NCBI RefSeq assembly: GCF_007197555.1 | Contig: NZ_CP041614.1 | Location: 434,001 to 498,000 of the forward strand | Direction of reading: 5' to 3' | From: Shewanella psychropiezotolerans | GTDB taxonomy: Bacteria > Pseudomonadota > Gammaproteobacteria > Enterobacterales > Shewanellaceae | DNA length: 64,000 bases | Shown: positions 48,342 to 57,516 of the stretch, piece after piece | Numbering within the stretch: the stretch's first letter is position 1 | Layout of the letters: each line of letters begins with the position of its first letter | Program-made: the position numbers and the translations under genes | The notes under the pieces: model-generated | What the model was told of the DNA's origin: nothing | Databases searched by the model: none | The model's input: the letters and a program-made list of their open reading frames with translations, nothing else

Positions 48342-49034
48342 TTAAAGGTCGAAACTGTAGCTGTAACCTAAGACAATTTTTGGATCATCATCCTTTAGGT
48401 CGGTATCGCTCAAGCTGAAAGAGATGGAGCCAAAATCTGTCTCTTTATTGAGTGAGACCGAATAATCGGTATAATTGCTGGTGTCGAACCAAGCGGTGAC
48501 AATATCTCCGCTGGAGTAGCCATAGTGTGCCGATATGGATAGAGTCTCAGACAGTGGAAAACTGACTCCGGCATCTATATATCCCATATCTGTATTGTCT
48601 AAAGGCTCGCTGGCCACATCGCTGCCTGCGTTGACGACATATGAGTAGCTAAGGCTGAACCATTTCCAGCTAATACCAGCGCTGAGCTCCCCAAAATCGA
48701 CATTGGAGTCACTGTCTGGATAGGCGTAATAGAGATAACCGACATCATAGCCAAAGTCTTCACCGATTGATCCTGCATAGCCAGCATAAAAATCGAGTTC
48801 GTAACTGGTGCCATCATCGAAATCGACATTAGATGCCCAAGTGCCAAGATAGAGTCCGCTATCATGCTCGTAATCAACCCCTCCCTGGACAGCGACAGCA
48901 TCTTGAGTCTGAGTCACACCTCGCCATAGGTAGTTTGAGGTCGCGCCGACATTTCCCGAAACGGCAGCACTTGCTGAGAAGCTGAGCAGGATGGCTGAAG
49001 CTAAAATAGAGCCAGATATTATTGCTTGTTTCAT
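48342..49034 (-). CDS. TorF-family putative porin
   Basis: The 230-residue protein has a signal peptide (cleavage after SFSASA) and a beta-barrel pattern: SGNVGATSNYLWRGVTQTQDAVAVQGGVDY at the N-terminus, alternating aromatic strands and a C-terminal GYSYSFDL ending in a hydrophobic residue. This is the TIGR02001/TorF pattern of small outer-membrane proteins common in Shewanella. The start at 49034 has AAGGGA at proper distance; 49040 would place it too close. The transported solute is unknown. Confidence 0.85.
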   Translation of the reverse strand: MKQAIISGSILASAILLSFSASAAVSGNVGATSNYLWRGVTQTQDAVAVQGGVDYEHDSGLYLGTWASNVDFDDGTSYELDFYAGYAGSIGEDFGYDVGYLYYAYPDSDSNVDFGELSAGISWKWFSLSYSYVVNAGSDVASEPLDNTDMGYIDAGVSFPLSETLSISAHYGYSSGDIVTAWFDTSNYTDYSVSLNKETDFGSISFSLSDTDLKDDDPKIVLGYSYSFDL

Positions 49035-49250
49035 GTTCATTCCCTTTGATGGTTAGCGTGCTTATCCCTGCAGTTGAATTGGTATATATTTTTAAGCAGT
49101 GGATGTGCTCAAAGGAAAGCGAGTATTATGCCAAAACTTAATTGTTTGAATTTAAAGGGATTGATCTAGACTTTGGCTGATTGCCGGACTGGTTTGTATG
49201 ATTTTAGAGCAGATGTGCACTTTAATCGTGCAAGGAGGAAGTTCAGGTAT

Positions 49251-49275
49251 AAAAAAACCTCCCTGTAGGAGGTTT
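49251..49275 (-). terminator. terminator of the HU gene
   Basis: On the minus strand AAACCTCC-tacag-GGAGGTTT is followed by a run of T (the seven A at 49251-49257). It lies 18 bp after the hup stop. Confidence 0.88.
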
Positions 49276-49292
49276 CTTTAGACAGAAAAACC

Positions 49293-49568
49293 TTACTGAT
49301 TAACGCTATCTTTCAGTGTTTTGCCTGCTTTAAACTTAGGTACGGTTGCAGCTGGGATCTGGATCTCTTTACCCGTCTGTGGGTTACGACCAGTACGTGC
49401 AGCTCGATTAGTAGTTTCAAAAGAACCAAAGCCAATAATAGAGATTTTATCACCACCCTTCAGGGCTTCTGTGATTGTCTCTTCAAAAGATTTTAGTGCG
49501 CGTGCAGCTTCTGCTTTAGTCAGGTCCGCATTTTCAGCCATTTTTGCAACAAGTTCAGTCTTATTCAT
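49293..49568 (-). CDS. hupA: HU-family nucleoid protein
   Basis: The 91-residue protein has the HU/IHF signature GFGSFETTNRAARTGRNPQTG and the N-terminal MNKTELVAKMAENADLTKAEA. It closely follows the HU-alpha/beta type and not IHF. The beta-arm tip RNPQTGKEI contains the intercalating proline. The symbol hupA is by resemblance; a second HU gene probably exists elsewhere. It compacts DNA and is usually highly expressed, which fits the strong terminator. Confidence 0.9.
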   Translation of the reverse strand: MNKTELVAKMAENADLTKAEAARALKSFEETITEALKGGDKISIIGFGSFETTNRAARTGRNPQTGKEIQIPAATVPKFKAGKTLKDSVNQ

Positions 49569-49828
49569 TTGAATCGTCTCTTCTTTCCGTAGATTTAATT
49601 AAGCTAACCACATTAGGTACTTAGTAATTACTCTACGTAACATGCCATAAGCTTAGCCATTTTTAAAGGCTTTTAGCGCCCTGAAATGGCGTTTTAGGTC
49701 AATTTTCGAGTAAATAATCATCAAAATGTGCTTGTTTGACGAATCATCGAGCATTTAGCCCAGTGGTGGACCAGTTATCTGGTCCATTCTTGTTTTGCCA
49801 CACTGAGCATTTCTCGGGTTAATTGGTA

Positions 49829-50632
49829 TTATTCATCGAGCAGTTGATAAAGAAGTTGCTTAACCAGTTGAGGTTCGAAGGGTTTGTCACAGAGGGCATT
49901 GACTCCGGCATGAGACACGTTACTCAGATGTGTTTCGTTCGCTTCAGATGACACCATTAAGATAGGGATATGGGATTGTTGGCTATCATTACGAATAAAC
50001 TGGGTAAGGGCGAGTCCGTCTACACTTGGCATATTGTAATCTGTGATCACCAGATCAAACATGTTCGACTTCATCAGTTCAATGGCTTCGGCCCCATCGC
50101 TGGCTTCGGTGACTAATCTAAGGCCTAAATTGTTTATGGTGCGCTTAATGATGTTTCTCGCCATCATGCTGTCGTCAACAAGCAATACCCTAAGGTTGTG
50201 GACATCGAAATGGTTGAGATCGAGTTCATCATTACTGAGTAGATCTATGGTGGCGTTAAGCGCTTTACCTAAGTGCTCAGAAGAGAAAGGCTTTGGCAAT
50301 ATCGATACTACACCGGATTGGCGATAAGCCTCTAGATGTTCACGACGACATTCGCTGGAGACCAACATAAACTGTATATCTTGATATTCGTCATTGCCTT
50401 TGAGCTGCTTAAGCAGATCTAATGCCGTACCATCTTCAAAGTGCATGGCACTAGCAACAAGATCCGGATGATGTCTGTCTATGATAGTGAGGGCTTCATC
50501 TAAGGTTTTGGCAGTCTGAATGTTATTAATGCCTTCCTGATTCAAACTGTTACTGATTATTTTTCTTTGAGTATCAGAGGGCTCAACAAGTAATATTGAA
50601 AGTTCACTCGGGAGTAGCATGCTCATCGTCAC
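49829..50632 (-). CDS. two-receiver-domain response regulator
   Basis: The 267-residue protein is two CheY-like receiver domains in tandem with no output domain. The second (about 146-266) is canonical: acidic pair Asp152-Asp153, phospho-acceptor Asp197 in VITDYNMPSVDG, Lys in CDKPF. The first (about 12-132) keeps the Lys (LPKPF) but has VEPSD instead of the acidic pair and Ala62 (ASAMHFEDG) where the Asp should be, so it cannot be phosphorylated normally. It may act in chemotaxis or as an adaptor. No kinase gene is next to it. Confidence 0.85.
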   Translation of the reverse strand: MTMSMLLPSELSILLVEPSDTQRKIISNSLNQEGINNIQTAKTLDEALTIIDRHHPDLVASAMHFEDGTALDLLKQLKGNDEYQDIQFMLVSSECRREHLEAYRQSGVVSILPKPFSSEHLGKALNATIDLLSNDELDLNHFDVHNLRVLLVDDSMMARNIIKRTINNLGLRLVTEASDGAEAIELMKSNMFDLVITDYNMPSVDGLALTQFIRNDSQQSHIPILMVSSEANETHLSNVSHAGVNALCDKPFEPQLVKQLLYQLLDE

Positions 50633-50702
50633 GATTCTCGGAATATTGTTATCATTGTGTGGCGGCTAAATTACATTAAAGATCATGCATGATCAAACAA
50701 GC

Positions 50703-51116
50703 TTACTCGTGTTCGATTGATTCTTCCGCTTGCAGGTAGGCCTTAGTGGATTTGGCTAGGGCAAGATAGATCTGGAATGACAAGAGTAGGGTAGCAACTA
50801 TTGCTATAAGGGGAACGGGAATATCATGTCCATCTAGGATGACTTTGACATCTTGCGGCGAGATTTGATAGGCGATAATGGCTGTGCCACCCAGTGCCGA
50901 TAATCCCAGTGTCTGTATACCTAAGTAAACTTTAAAGACGATGCTGGCCCAGTTAGTCCTTAGCAGCAGGCCTATAAGAACCGGGATAACCCCTAGAGAA
51001 AACAGATCTACGGCTTGAGTATTGACAGCCCGGAATAGGGCGATTAATGCCAAGGCGAAATATAGGAACATGAGTATAGATAAGCCTAAGGGTGGTTTTT
51101 TCATTAAATGTCTCAT
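50703..51116 (-). CDS. four-helix membrane protein of unknown function
   Basis: The 137-residue protein has four predicted membrane segments (about 12-30, 38-50, 60-83, 100-120) and a charged C-terminal tail. I do not recognise the family. The ATG at 51116 has AGG six bases upstream; 51104 is an alternative. It is 70 bp from the double-receiver gene and could be co-transcribed with it. Confidence 0.75.
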   Translation of the reverse strand: MRHLMKKPPLGLSILMFLYFALALIALFRAVNTQAVDLFSLGVIPVLIGLLLRTNWASIVFKVYLGIQTLGLSALGGTAIIAYQISPQDVKVILDGHDIPVPLIAIVATLLLSFQIYLALAKSTKAYLQAEESIEHE

Positions 51117-51365
51117 AGAACCTAAGTGATAGTTTATTTTGATGCTAGGAATTGTTGGCGAGTGTAGAAAAGTCCATCAGCGCTGTCAAAGGTATATCCC
51201 TTTTTCTTTAAGGGGAAGTTTGTAGTACCAATACGCTCGGTATTAGCTGACACCTCTATTGATAGTTTTACTGGCTCTGTCTTCCTGGCTGAGAATTTGT
51301 ACTGTCTCGAGTCAGTATATTGGTTAGAATAGTCAAAAGCAGTAGATGAGAGTGAAGATAAGCCA

Positions 51366-51875
51366 ATGACTGAAATAGAATTCTGGCAACTGGTAACGAG
51401 AGAGAGACCCGCGCAAGACCAGATAAGCCTTGCCGATAACCTTAAGAGTAAATTAGAACAACTATCTGACCAAGAATTGCTCGAATTCGATAAAATATTC
51501 GGGCAGCAGATGCGCAGATCCTATTTTTGGTCTATTTGGGGAGCGGCTTATATTATCACTGGCTGTGATTCAGAGTATGCTTTTGCCGAGTACCGATGTT
51601 TTCTTATCTCATTGGGTCAAGACTGGTACGAAAAAGTGATCGCCAACCCCGATGAGATTGCTCAGTTAACTCAGTGGCCAGAGAAAGATGGTTATCCTTA
51701 TCCGTTTTTGGATGAATATGATTTGATAGCCGGTCAGATCTTCGAAGATAGAACTGGAGAAGAACTTCCTTTTATCCCTTCCGGAAAAGCGACGCCACAA
51801 GGTAAAAAGTTCATCACTAAGAAAAAGCAGCTAAAACTTACTTATCCGCAATTGAGCCAAAGATTTCCATTCTAA
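51366..51875 (+). CDS. DUF4240 domain protein
   Basis: The 169-residue protein begins MTEIEFWQLV and has the DUF4240 pattern: LSDQELLEFDKIF, the WGAAYIITGCDSEYAFAEYRCFLISLG helix pair and NPDEIAQLT. Such proteins, in single copies across bacteria, have unknown function. It is probably cytoplasmic. A hairpin terminator follows after ~40 bp. Confidence 0.85.
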   Translation: MTEIEFWQLVTRERPAQDQISLADNLKSKLEQLSDQELLEFDKIFGQQMRRSYFWSIWGAAYIITGCDSEYAFAEYRCFLISLGQDWYEKVIANPDEIAQLTQWPEKDGYPYPFLDEYDLIAGQIFEDRTGEELPFIPSGKATPQGKKFITKKKQLKLTYPQLSQRFPF

Positions 51876-51914
51876 ACTGGCTTTGTCTGGCTGATTTTTT
51901 AGAGAAGGGAACGT

Positions 51915-51943
51915 AAAAAAGCGAGGTTAATCTCGCTTTTTTT
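51915..51943. terminator. bidirectional terminator after the DUF4240 gene
   Basis: AAAAAAGCGAG-gttaat-CTCGCTTTTTTT, between convergent genes. Confidence 0.88.
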
Positions 51944-51979
51944 ATTGATTTTTTATACCTATCGGTATTCGTTGCTAGC

Positions 51980-52297
51980 TTACTTCTGCTCGTAACAGAC
52001 TTCGGTGGCATTATCGTATTGACGCCCATGTTCATTACAGATATTACTCATAAATTTGTTTTCTGCCTTTTCCAAGCCAGCGTCGAAGTCTTGTTGTTGG
52101 TTATCAATCATAGCTTCATCTGACCTGCCTTGCTGCTCTGACAATAATTCCATATGCTGATTGACGGCGGCTTGTTCCGAAGGCGTAAAGTCATTGGCGG
52201 ACGCTTGACCTGTGATCATAGCGCCTATGATAAAGACTGAGAGTAGGGCGATTTTACCAGAGAAGCTGACTTTAGTTTTCGTGATTGCATGGCTCAT
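51980..52297 (-). CDS. small secreted protein, cysteine-containing
   Basis: The 105-residue product has a signal peptide (hydrophobic IALLSVFIIGAMITG, cleavage after ASA). The mature part is a charged helix ending with NICNEHGRQYDNATEVCYEQK, two Cys 14 apart. A homologous C-terminal pattern (I-C-x-E ... T-x-E-x-C) occurs in the protein encoded at 52705-53025, so the two look like diverged relatives. Function unknown, probably periplasmic. Confidence 0.75.
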   Translation of the reverse strand: MSHAITKTKVSFSGKIALLSVFIIGAMITGQASANDFTPSEQAAVNQHMELLSEQQGRSDEAMIDNQQQDFDAGLEKAENKFMSNICNEHGRQYDNATEVCYEQK

Positions 52298-52704
52298 AAA
52301 ATGTCTCCAAAATGTATTGTGACCAGATAAGGAAGCGTTTGCACTTAGTCGACATCCGTCTTAACTGTCGATGAAGAAGTGTCACCTCTGGTAGTAAGCT
52401 TGTTCTTTCGAAACCTGGTCTCAAAAGAGTGCTAGTGCTCGTTAACTTATTCAGTATGTTAAACGGTAAACCATGAACCTAAGCTGAATGAAAAGTGAGC
52501 GGTTTAATTTGGAGTGAGACGCCTGATTCAGAGTCGGTAATGGCTATCTTGAGGAAGTTGACTTGAGAATGTGTTCTTGAGTAAGTTTGCTTGGGAGGTG
52601 TAAGGAAGGCGAGGCATAGATTGCCTCGATCCAGTTTATCTACACTTCTTTCGACAGCATGAGCAAGTGCAATGCTACTTGCATATGTGGATTCGTTATA
52701 CGGA
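52298..52704. other. 407-bp gap with no gene
   Basis: I see no ORF with a start site and no repeat or terminator of note in this gap between two related small secreted protein genes. Confidence 0.5.
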
Positions 52705-53025
52705 TCATTGTGAGGTGCAGATCTCTTCGCCGGTATCCATGTCGATAGAGTATTCGGTACAAATTGGCTGTAGCAGTTCGAGGTTTTCTTGGTCGAGTTG
52801 CTGATCTATCTTGTCTAATTGGGCTTCTGCATCCATCTCATCGGTGAGGGCCTGATACTGGCTAAGCACTTCGTCGGCAGTGGCCTTAGTCTCATCTATC
52901 TCTAAACTAGATAAGTCGGTGGCACTCACTAAAGAAGATGCGGTGAGAAGAGAGATCATTAATATGTTTTTTAGTGAAGAAGTCATAGTCATAGTCATAG
53001 TGCTTGGATAGGTATTTTGTTGCAT
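52705..53025 (-). CDS. small secreted protein related to 51980-52297
   Basis: The protein is up to 106 residues. The signal peptide core is LKNILMISLLTASSLVSA. The mature part is an acidic helix with PICTEYSIDMDTGEEICTSQ at the end, matching the neighbour's two-Cys pattern. The start region contains a hexanucleotide run (minus strand ATGACT three times, 52979-53002) encoding MTMTMT; three in-frame ATGs fall in it and I cannot tell which is used. The frame is open to 53025 without a ribosome-binding site. Confidence 0.65.
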   Translation of the reverse strand: MQQNTYPSTMTMTMTSSLKNILMISLLTASSLVSATDLSSLEIDETKATADEVLSQYQALTDEMDAEAQLDKIDQQLDQENLELLQPICTEYSIDMDTGEEICTSQ

Positions 53026-53098
53026 ATTATCATTGCCAACTTGAATGTCTGCTGAACTGTTATGATATCAGTAAGGTTTATAGGCTAAGAAGGAGGGC

Positions 53099-53404
53099 TT
53101 ACTCTCTTTTCATTGTTTCACATTGAAAGCCTTGTCGGCTGGAGTCGAAGCGGCATCTTAGCCCGCATTCCCAGGGGGCGTTATCAAACCGGACCGAGGT
53201 TTCTACTGCGTGTTCACGGCAGGTTTCATAGCTGATAAAGTCATCTTGCTTCTTATATCGACCCGAATTGTAGCCATTGGTATACACGAAAGAGGACCAG
53301 GTTTCAGGTGAATGACTCTTCTCTGAGCTATTGATAAGATAGAGGCTAGTACCAAGAGCGATGAAAATTAGCGTAACAAGAATAATCGCGGGGGCATTTT
53401 TCAT
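53099..53404 (-). CDS. small membrane-anchored cysteine-rich protein
   Basis: The 101-residue protein has one N-terminal membrane segment (about 5-25) and a soluble part with four Cys (SYETCREH, WECGLRCRFDS, FQCETM), which suggests disulfides in the periplasm. I do not recognise the family. It stands alone. Confidence 0.7.
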   Translation of the reverse strand: MKNAPAIILVTLIFIALGTSLYLINSSEKSHSPETWSSFVYTNGYNSGRYKKQDDFISYETCREHAVETSVRFDNAPWECGLRCRFDSSRQGFQCETMKRE

Positions 53405-53630
53405 TTGATGTTTGATAGATTAGCATTGAGTGACGCTATTCTATTTATCCATGATAATTTTTGATACAGTTTTATCTAATTATTATGTAATTAAATCTAG
53501 CATGTTACGGTCTAATATAAATGGTGCACTATACAAGTGAATAGTCATTAATTGTTTTGCATTAAGCTCATATTCAGGTTAGATTTTGTACGCTAAATGC
53601 CATGAAAAACACTTAGCCCAGGAGGCTGAT

Positions 53631-54167
53631 ATGAAGTTAACCCATCTATTACTAGCAGGAACTATGGTTTCTGGCGCGATGCTTTCAGGTGTCGCGGTTG
53701 CCGATGAAGTGGCTGAAAATCCAGTGACAGAGCAAGGTGTGGTCAAGATAACTTGGCAAGACCCTAACAGTTTTCGTGATGTCAAAGCGGTGAGTGATAT
53801 TCAGTCGCGTTATGAGGCTCGTACGTTTGAAACATTAACCAAGAGCCTGAATAAAGAGGCGAGCAAAATTCTCAAACCGGAACAAAAACTTGAGTTGATA
53901 GTGACAGACTTAGATCTTGCCGGCGATGTCAGGCCGACATTCGGTGCGACCATGAATGATATTCGCTTGATCAAAGATATCTATCCGCCTCGCATTACCT
54001 TTAGTTATTCGGTACTCGAGGGCGATAAGGTGGTCATGGTAGGTAACGAGAAGCTGACCGATATGGGCTTCATGCATAATATAGGTCGCATGAGTGATAA
54101 GCCATTAAGATATGAGAACAAGTTACTTGCCGATTGGATGAAGAAAACGGTAGAGCCTAAAATTTAA
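53631..54167 (+). CDS. DUF3016-family periplasmic protein
   Basis: The 178-residue protein has a signal peptide (MKLTHLLLAGTMVSGAMLSGVAVA). The mature part VKITWQDPNSFRDVKAV ... FETLTKSLNKEASKILKPEQKLELIVTDLDLAGDV matches the DUF3016 pattern. AGGAGG precedes the ATG at 53631, so the upstream start at 53586 is rejected. Function unknown. It has its own strong terminator. Confidence 0.85.
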   Translation: MKLTHLLLAGTMVSGAMLSGVAVADEVAENPVTEQGVVKITWQDPNSFRDVKAVSDIQSRYEARTFETLTKSLNKEASKILKPEQKLELIVTDLDLAGDVRPTFGATMNDIRLIKDIYPPRITFSYSVLEGDKVVMVGNEKLTDMGFMHNIGRMSDKPLRYENKLLADWMKKTVEPKI

Positions 54168-54204
54168 GTTCTAAGAAATAGAATAGTTCTAATGTGTTAG
54201 GTGC

Positions 54205-54245
54205 AAAAAGGCTAAATGAGCGAATCGCTTATTTAGCCTTTTTTG
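54205..54245 (+). terminator. long hairpin terminator after the DUF3016 gene
   Basis: AAAAAGGCTAAATGAGCGA pairs with TCGCTTATTTAGCCTTTTT with one mismatch, followed by T. It can serve both strands, as the next gene converges. Confidence 0.9.
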
Positions 54246-54275
54246 TTTCGTAATTCAGAGCTCACAGCGTACAGA

Positions 54276-54587
54276 TTATTTTGATTGCTCTTTAAATGCC
54301 TGTAATGTCTGAATCAATACGCCCAACTTGCGTACAAACTTCTCTAATGCAGCAGGCATATTTTCGCTATCAGTCGGCAGCTCTTCGAGTTCATCGGCAA
54401 GCTCCTGGACATAGGGCTTAAAGCGATTGCTGTTGGTGATGAAGCCTTCAGTCTGAGTGAAAATCCTATTGAATTTTACATGACCCGCTTTTTTTAACTC
54501 ATCGAGCTTGCCATCTGCATCGATGGATTTACGATAGGCTGATTGTAAGTTTTGTTTCAATTGTTCAATAACACGTGTGTGTGGCAT
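54276..54587 (-). CDS. small helical cytoplasmic protein, unknown
   Basis: The 103-residue charged protein is predicted to be nearly all alpha-helical (VIEQLKQNLQSAYRKSI ... VQELADELEEL ... LGVLIQTLQAFKEQ), possibly coiled-coil. It has no signal peptide or known motif. It is divergent from the TraB-family gene. Confidence 0.7.
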   Translation of the reverse strand: MPHTRVIEQLKQNLQSAYRKSIDADGKLDELKKAGHVKFNRIFTQTEGFITNSNRFKPYVQELADELEELPTDSENMPAALEKFVRKLGVLIQTLQAFKEQSK

Positions 54588-54643
54588 AAAAGCCTCTCAT
54601 TGCATAAACTTTTAAATTATCGAGATTATAAGGGGCTAATCAG

Positions 54644-55525
54644 ATGGCAACAAGTCGGCATAGGTTATTACTTGGTGTTGTATGGCTCGTTTTTTCGGGT
54701 TTTACCGCGTCGGCTCAGGCCGCAGTAGAAGATAGGCCCCCTTTCTTTCAGCTAGACTATCAGGGCCAGACAGCCTATCTCCTCGGTTCCATTCATGTGG
54801 GTCAGGCTAATTTCTATCCCATGGCCCCGCTGATCGAATCTAAATTTGAGTCGGCAGGATCTTTAGTTGTCGAGGCCGATGCCGCCAGTGCCGATATAAT
54901 GGCCTTGATAAGAAAATATGGATTGAACAAGCTCCCTATAGACGTTGAAACGAAAACTGTACTCGATGCCTACTGTAAACAAAGAGCCAGTGTGTGTGCC
55001 ACGCTGAGTGGATTCGCGCCTTGGTTGCAGTCGATGCAATTGGGAATGAATCGGTTCGAGGAGCTAGGTTACAGTGCTGAGTATGGCGTGGATCAGAGGT
55101 TTATTGCTAGTAATCAAGGCCGTCCCCTGTTAGAGCTAGAGAGCACCGAGTTCCAGTTCCGTTTACTCTCTTCCTTCGATGAGAAGTCTCAGTGGGCCAT
55201 GGTAAGAGAAGCCATAGAATCACCGGACGAAGATATGCGTGGCCTGGTTACGGCATGGAGAACGGGAGATGCGGCACATATCGCCGAGTTGATGGAGGGG
55301 CAGATGTCAGATGAGGAGGATCTCTTGATGTTGGACAAATTGCTCTGGCAACGAAACATAGATATGGCCGCGAGAATTCGTGAGCTAATGCTAGAGCCTG
55401 GCATTCAGCAACCGCTATTTATCATTATCGGTGCCGGCCACTTGGTTGGCGCTAGAAGTATTCCCATGGAGATGACTCAGCACGGTGCTAAGGTGACAAG
55501 CTGTTGGCAGCTGGAATGCGACTGA
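54644..55525 (+). CDS. TraB/GumN family protein
   Basis: The 293-residue protein has a signal peptide (cleavage after AQA) and the TraB/GumN motifs: YLLGSIHVGQANFYPMAP, VEADA, LELES and the C-terminal IIGAGHLVGARSI. The family shares the Tiki-like GxxH/E/GxH metal-site pattern of putative metalloproteases, here SIHVG, LELE and GAGH. Probably periplasmic. The substrate is not known. Confidence 0.88.
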   Translation: MATSRHRLLLGVVWLVFSGFTASAQAAVEDRPPFFQLDYQGQTAYLLGSIHVGQANFYPMAPLIESKFESAGSLVVEADAASADIMALIRKYGLNKLPIDVETKTVLDAYCKQRASVCATLSGFAPWLQSMQLGMNRFEELGYSAEYGVDQRFIASNQGRPLLELESTEFQFRLLSSFDEKSQWAMVREAIESPDEDMRGLVTAWRTGDAAHIAELMEGQMSDEEDLLMLDKLLWQRNIDMAARIRELMLEPGIQQPLFIIIGAGHLVGARSIPMEMTQHGAKVTSCWQLECD

Positions 55526-55651
55526 AGCTGATACTTGTTAATCTCAGACTCAATAAGGATTAAATCATGACTAAGTATTAGGGCTAGCTTGCATTTGCCT
55601 GACTATACTTTGGACTCACTATTGGTATTCAAAACGATACTCGCATCTTAG

Positions 55652-56317
55652 ATGGAGTTTGATTCGGCGAGATTAGCAGCAAGGAGGCTGAATGCAAGCA
55701 GTCACAATTCCTCCCCGAAATTGGGTTTCGAGGAGATCCCCAGAAACTGGGATAAGAAGCATAACAAGGTCATAGCCAGAGTCGATCCCGGCGCTTTCTA
55801 TATATCTTCCCATGACGAATATATTTTCACTCGTTTGGGCTCCTGTGTTGCCGCCTGTATCTGGGATCCCTTACTGGGGATCGGGGGCTTGAATCACTTC
55901 CTCTTGCCCGAGAAGGAACTTCATGAAGACTGGCACCAACTGACCAGTTATTCATGCCGCTATGGAAACTTGGCCATGGAGCAACTGATCAATGGGATCT
56001 TGACCTTAGGAGGTAAGCGTCAGAGATTAAAGGCAAAAGTGTTTGGTGGGGCCCAGATTACTAAGACGTCAGTGCTCAATGTCGGTCAATCCAACATAGA
56101 GTTTGTGAAGGAATACCTGAAACTCGAGGGGATCGCGATAGAGTCGGAGGACTTGGGCGGTCCCTGGCCGCGTAAAGTACTGTTTCACCCCAATAGCGGT
56201 AAAGTCTTGTTGAAACGTATGTCACCTGCGCGTATAGGTCAGATGGTGACTGAAGAGAAGGTCTATCTTAGTAATATCGTCAAAAAGCAAGAAGATAATC
56301 AGATCGAGCTATTTTGA
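55652..56317 (+). CDS. cheD: CheD chemoreceptor glutamine deamidase
   Basis: The 221-residue protein has the CheD catalytic pair Cys65 in TRLGSCVAAC and His82 in GGLNHFLLP, plus the conserved KVFGGAQI segment. CheD deamidates receptor glutamines and, in some bacteria, binds CheC. The N-terminal ~38 residues are an extension before the core. The start lacks a good ribosome-binding site. No other che gene is in the window, so it acts on receptors encoded elsewhere. Confidence 0.93.
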   Translation: MEFDSARLAARRLNASSHNSSPKLGFEEIPRNWDKKHNKVIARVDPGAFYISSHDEYIFTRLGSCVAACIWDPLLGIGGLNHFLLPEKELHEDWHQLTSYSCRYGNLAMEQLINGILTLGGKRQRLKAKVFGGAQITKTSVLNVGQSNIEFVKEYLKLEGIAIESEDLGGPWPRKVLFHPNSGKVLLKRMSPARIGQMVTEEKVYLSNIVKKQEDNQIELF

Positions 56318-56585
56318 AGCCTGGTTTCCTCTAGTGCCAGGACAATACTTTCGGCGACATCTTATAGGTGGGTTTTAATCAAAACCCAGTCCAAATTCAT
56401 CTCAAAATCTTGCTGTATCTGTTTTACACTTTTAACCATAGAAATCCAGTATGTTTTCATCTAAGTCTATCGCCTTGTGTACGCTCAAAACCTATTTGAA
56501 ATAGATTAATTCTGTTTGAATTTAGCGTATCTAGCTTACTTTAAGGTATACTCGCTGGCTTGAAATCTGTTTGGTGAGATAAAAT

Positions 56586-57470
56586 TTGAAAGGTTCGGTT
56601 AACGTGGAAAATGATTATTCTATTGAATTGAAGGCGATGCCTTCTCTATTTTCCCTCTATCGCAAGATCTTCTTCGGGCGTAAGCCTGGGTGGGATGAGC
56701 AGCCTTTGCCACGGATCTACGTTTCAACGCCTAATGTCAGCTTGTCGCAAGATAAAGTTGCTCAATACTCTTCGGTATGCGGCTTCGACTTCGACGGCAC
56801 GACACTGCCCATGACTTACATGTATGTTATGGCATTTCGTCTGCATGCGGTTATCTTTACCCATGATGGCATTACGTTCCCTCTGCTTGGAATGATTCAT
56901 CTTAAGAACAGTATTTCTCAGTACAGAGTGTTAAATCTCGATGAAAAATTCGATATTGAGTGCGCCTTAATGAGCAGCACTGTGACGGATTCAGGATTAG
57001 AATTCGACTTAGTCTCGAAAGCTTTCGTCGATGGTGAATTGGTTTGGGAGTCATTGTCTACATATCTCTATCGTATCGAGAACGGTAAGCGCCGTATTCG
57101 CCCACCTAAGGCTAATGCCATGGCTTGGGAGTCACCCGAGGCTTGGAGCTTAGCCGATGATTTAGGTCGCCGTTATGCAAAAGCTTCGGGAGACTATAAC
57201 CTTATTCATCTTCACCCCGTACTCTCGAAACGTTTTGGTTTCGATCGTGTGTTAGCTCACGGTATGTGGTCTAAGGCTCGCTGTATCGCCCAGATGATGC
57301 CGCAAATTGGCGAGCGTCCCTGCAAGGTGGAAGTTGCATTTAAGCTGCCACTGTTAATGCCAGCCGATGTTACCTTCGATTCCGAGACTGATGAAGATAA
57401 CTTAGTCTTCGAATTAAGAGATAAACGGGGTCGTCGCCCACATCTCTCTGGAAAAATCAGTTTTCTGTAA
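56586..57470 (+). CDS. MaoC-like hot-dog dehydratase
   Basis: The 294-residue protein is probably a double hot-dog: the N-half is degenerate and the C-half (about 185-290) has the hydratase motif SGDYNLIHLHP with Asp203 and His208, and FGFDRVLAHGMW. It would hydrate or dehydrate acyl-thioesters. The start is uncertain: TTG 56586 (GGTGAG upstream) or GTG 56604 (AAAGG upstream). The substrate is unknown. It is a single gene with its own terminator. Confidence 0.85.
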   Translation: MKGSVNVENDYSIELKAMPSLFSLYRKIFFGRKPGWDEQPLPRIYVSTPNVSLSQDKVAQYSSVCGFDFDGTTLPMTYMYVMAFRLHAVIFTHDGITFPLLGMIHLKNSISQYRVLNLDEKFDIECALMSSTVTDSGLEFDLVSKAFVDGELVWESLSTYLYRIENGKRRIRPPKANAMAWESPEAWSLADDLGRRYAKASGDYNLIHLHPVLSKRFGFDRVLAHGMWSKARCIAQMMPQIGERPCKVEVAFKLPLLMPADVTFDSETDEDNLVFELRDKRGRRPHLSGKISFL

Positions 57471-57491
57471 TAATGAGTATGACTCGAATAG

Positions 57492-57516
57492 AAAAGGCGC
57501 CAATGGCGCCTTTTTT
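57492..57516 (+). terminator. terminator after the MaoC-like gene
   Basis: AAAAGGCGCC-aat-GGCGCCTTTTTT, about 21 bp after the stop; a strong intrinsic terminator. Confidence 0.92.

Noticed and set aside
56369..56388. TGGGTTTT-aatc-AAAACCCA hairpin after cheD
   Set aside because: Perfect 8-bp arms but no T-run and 50 bp from the stop; not enough to call a terminator.
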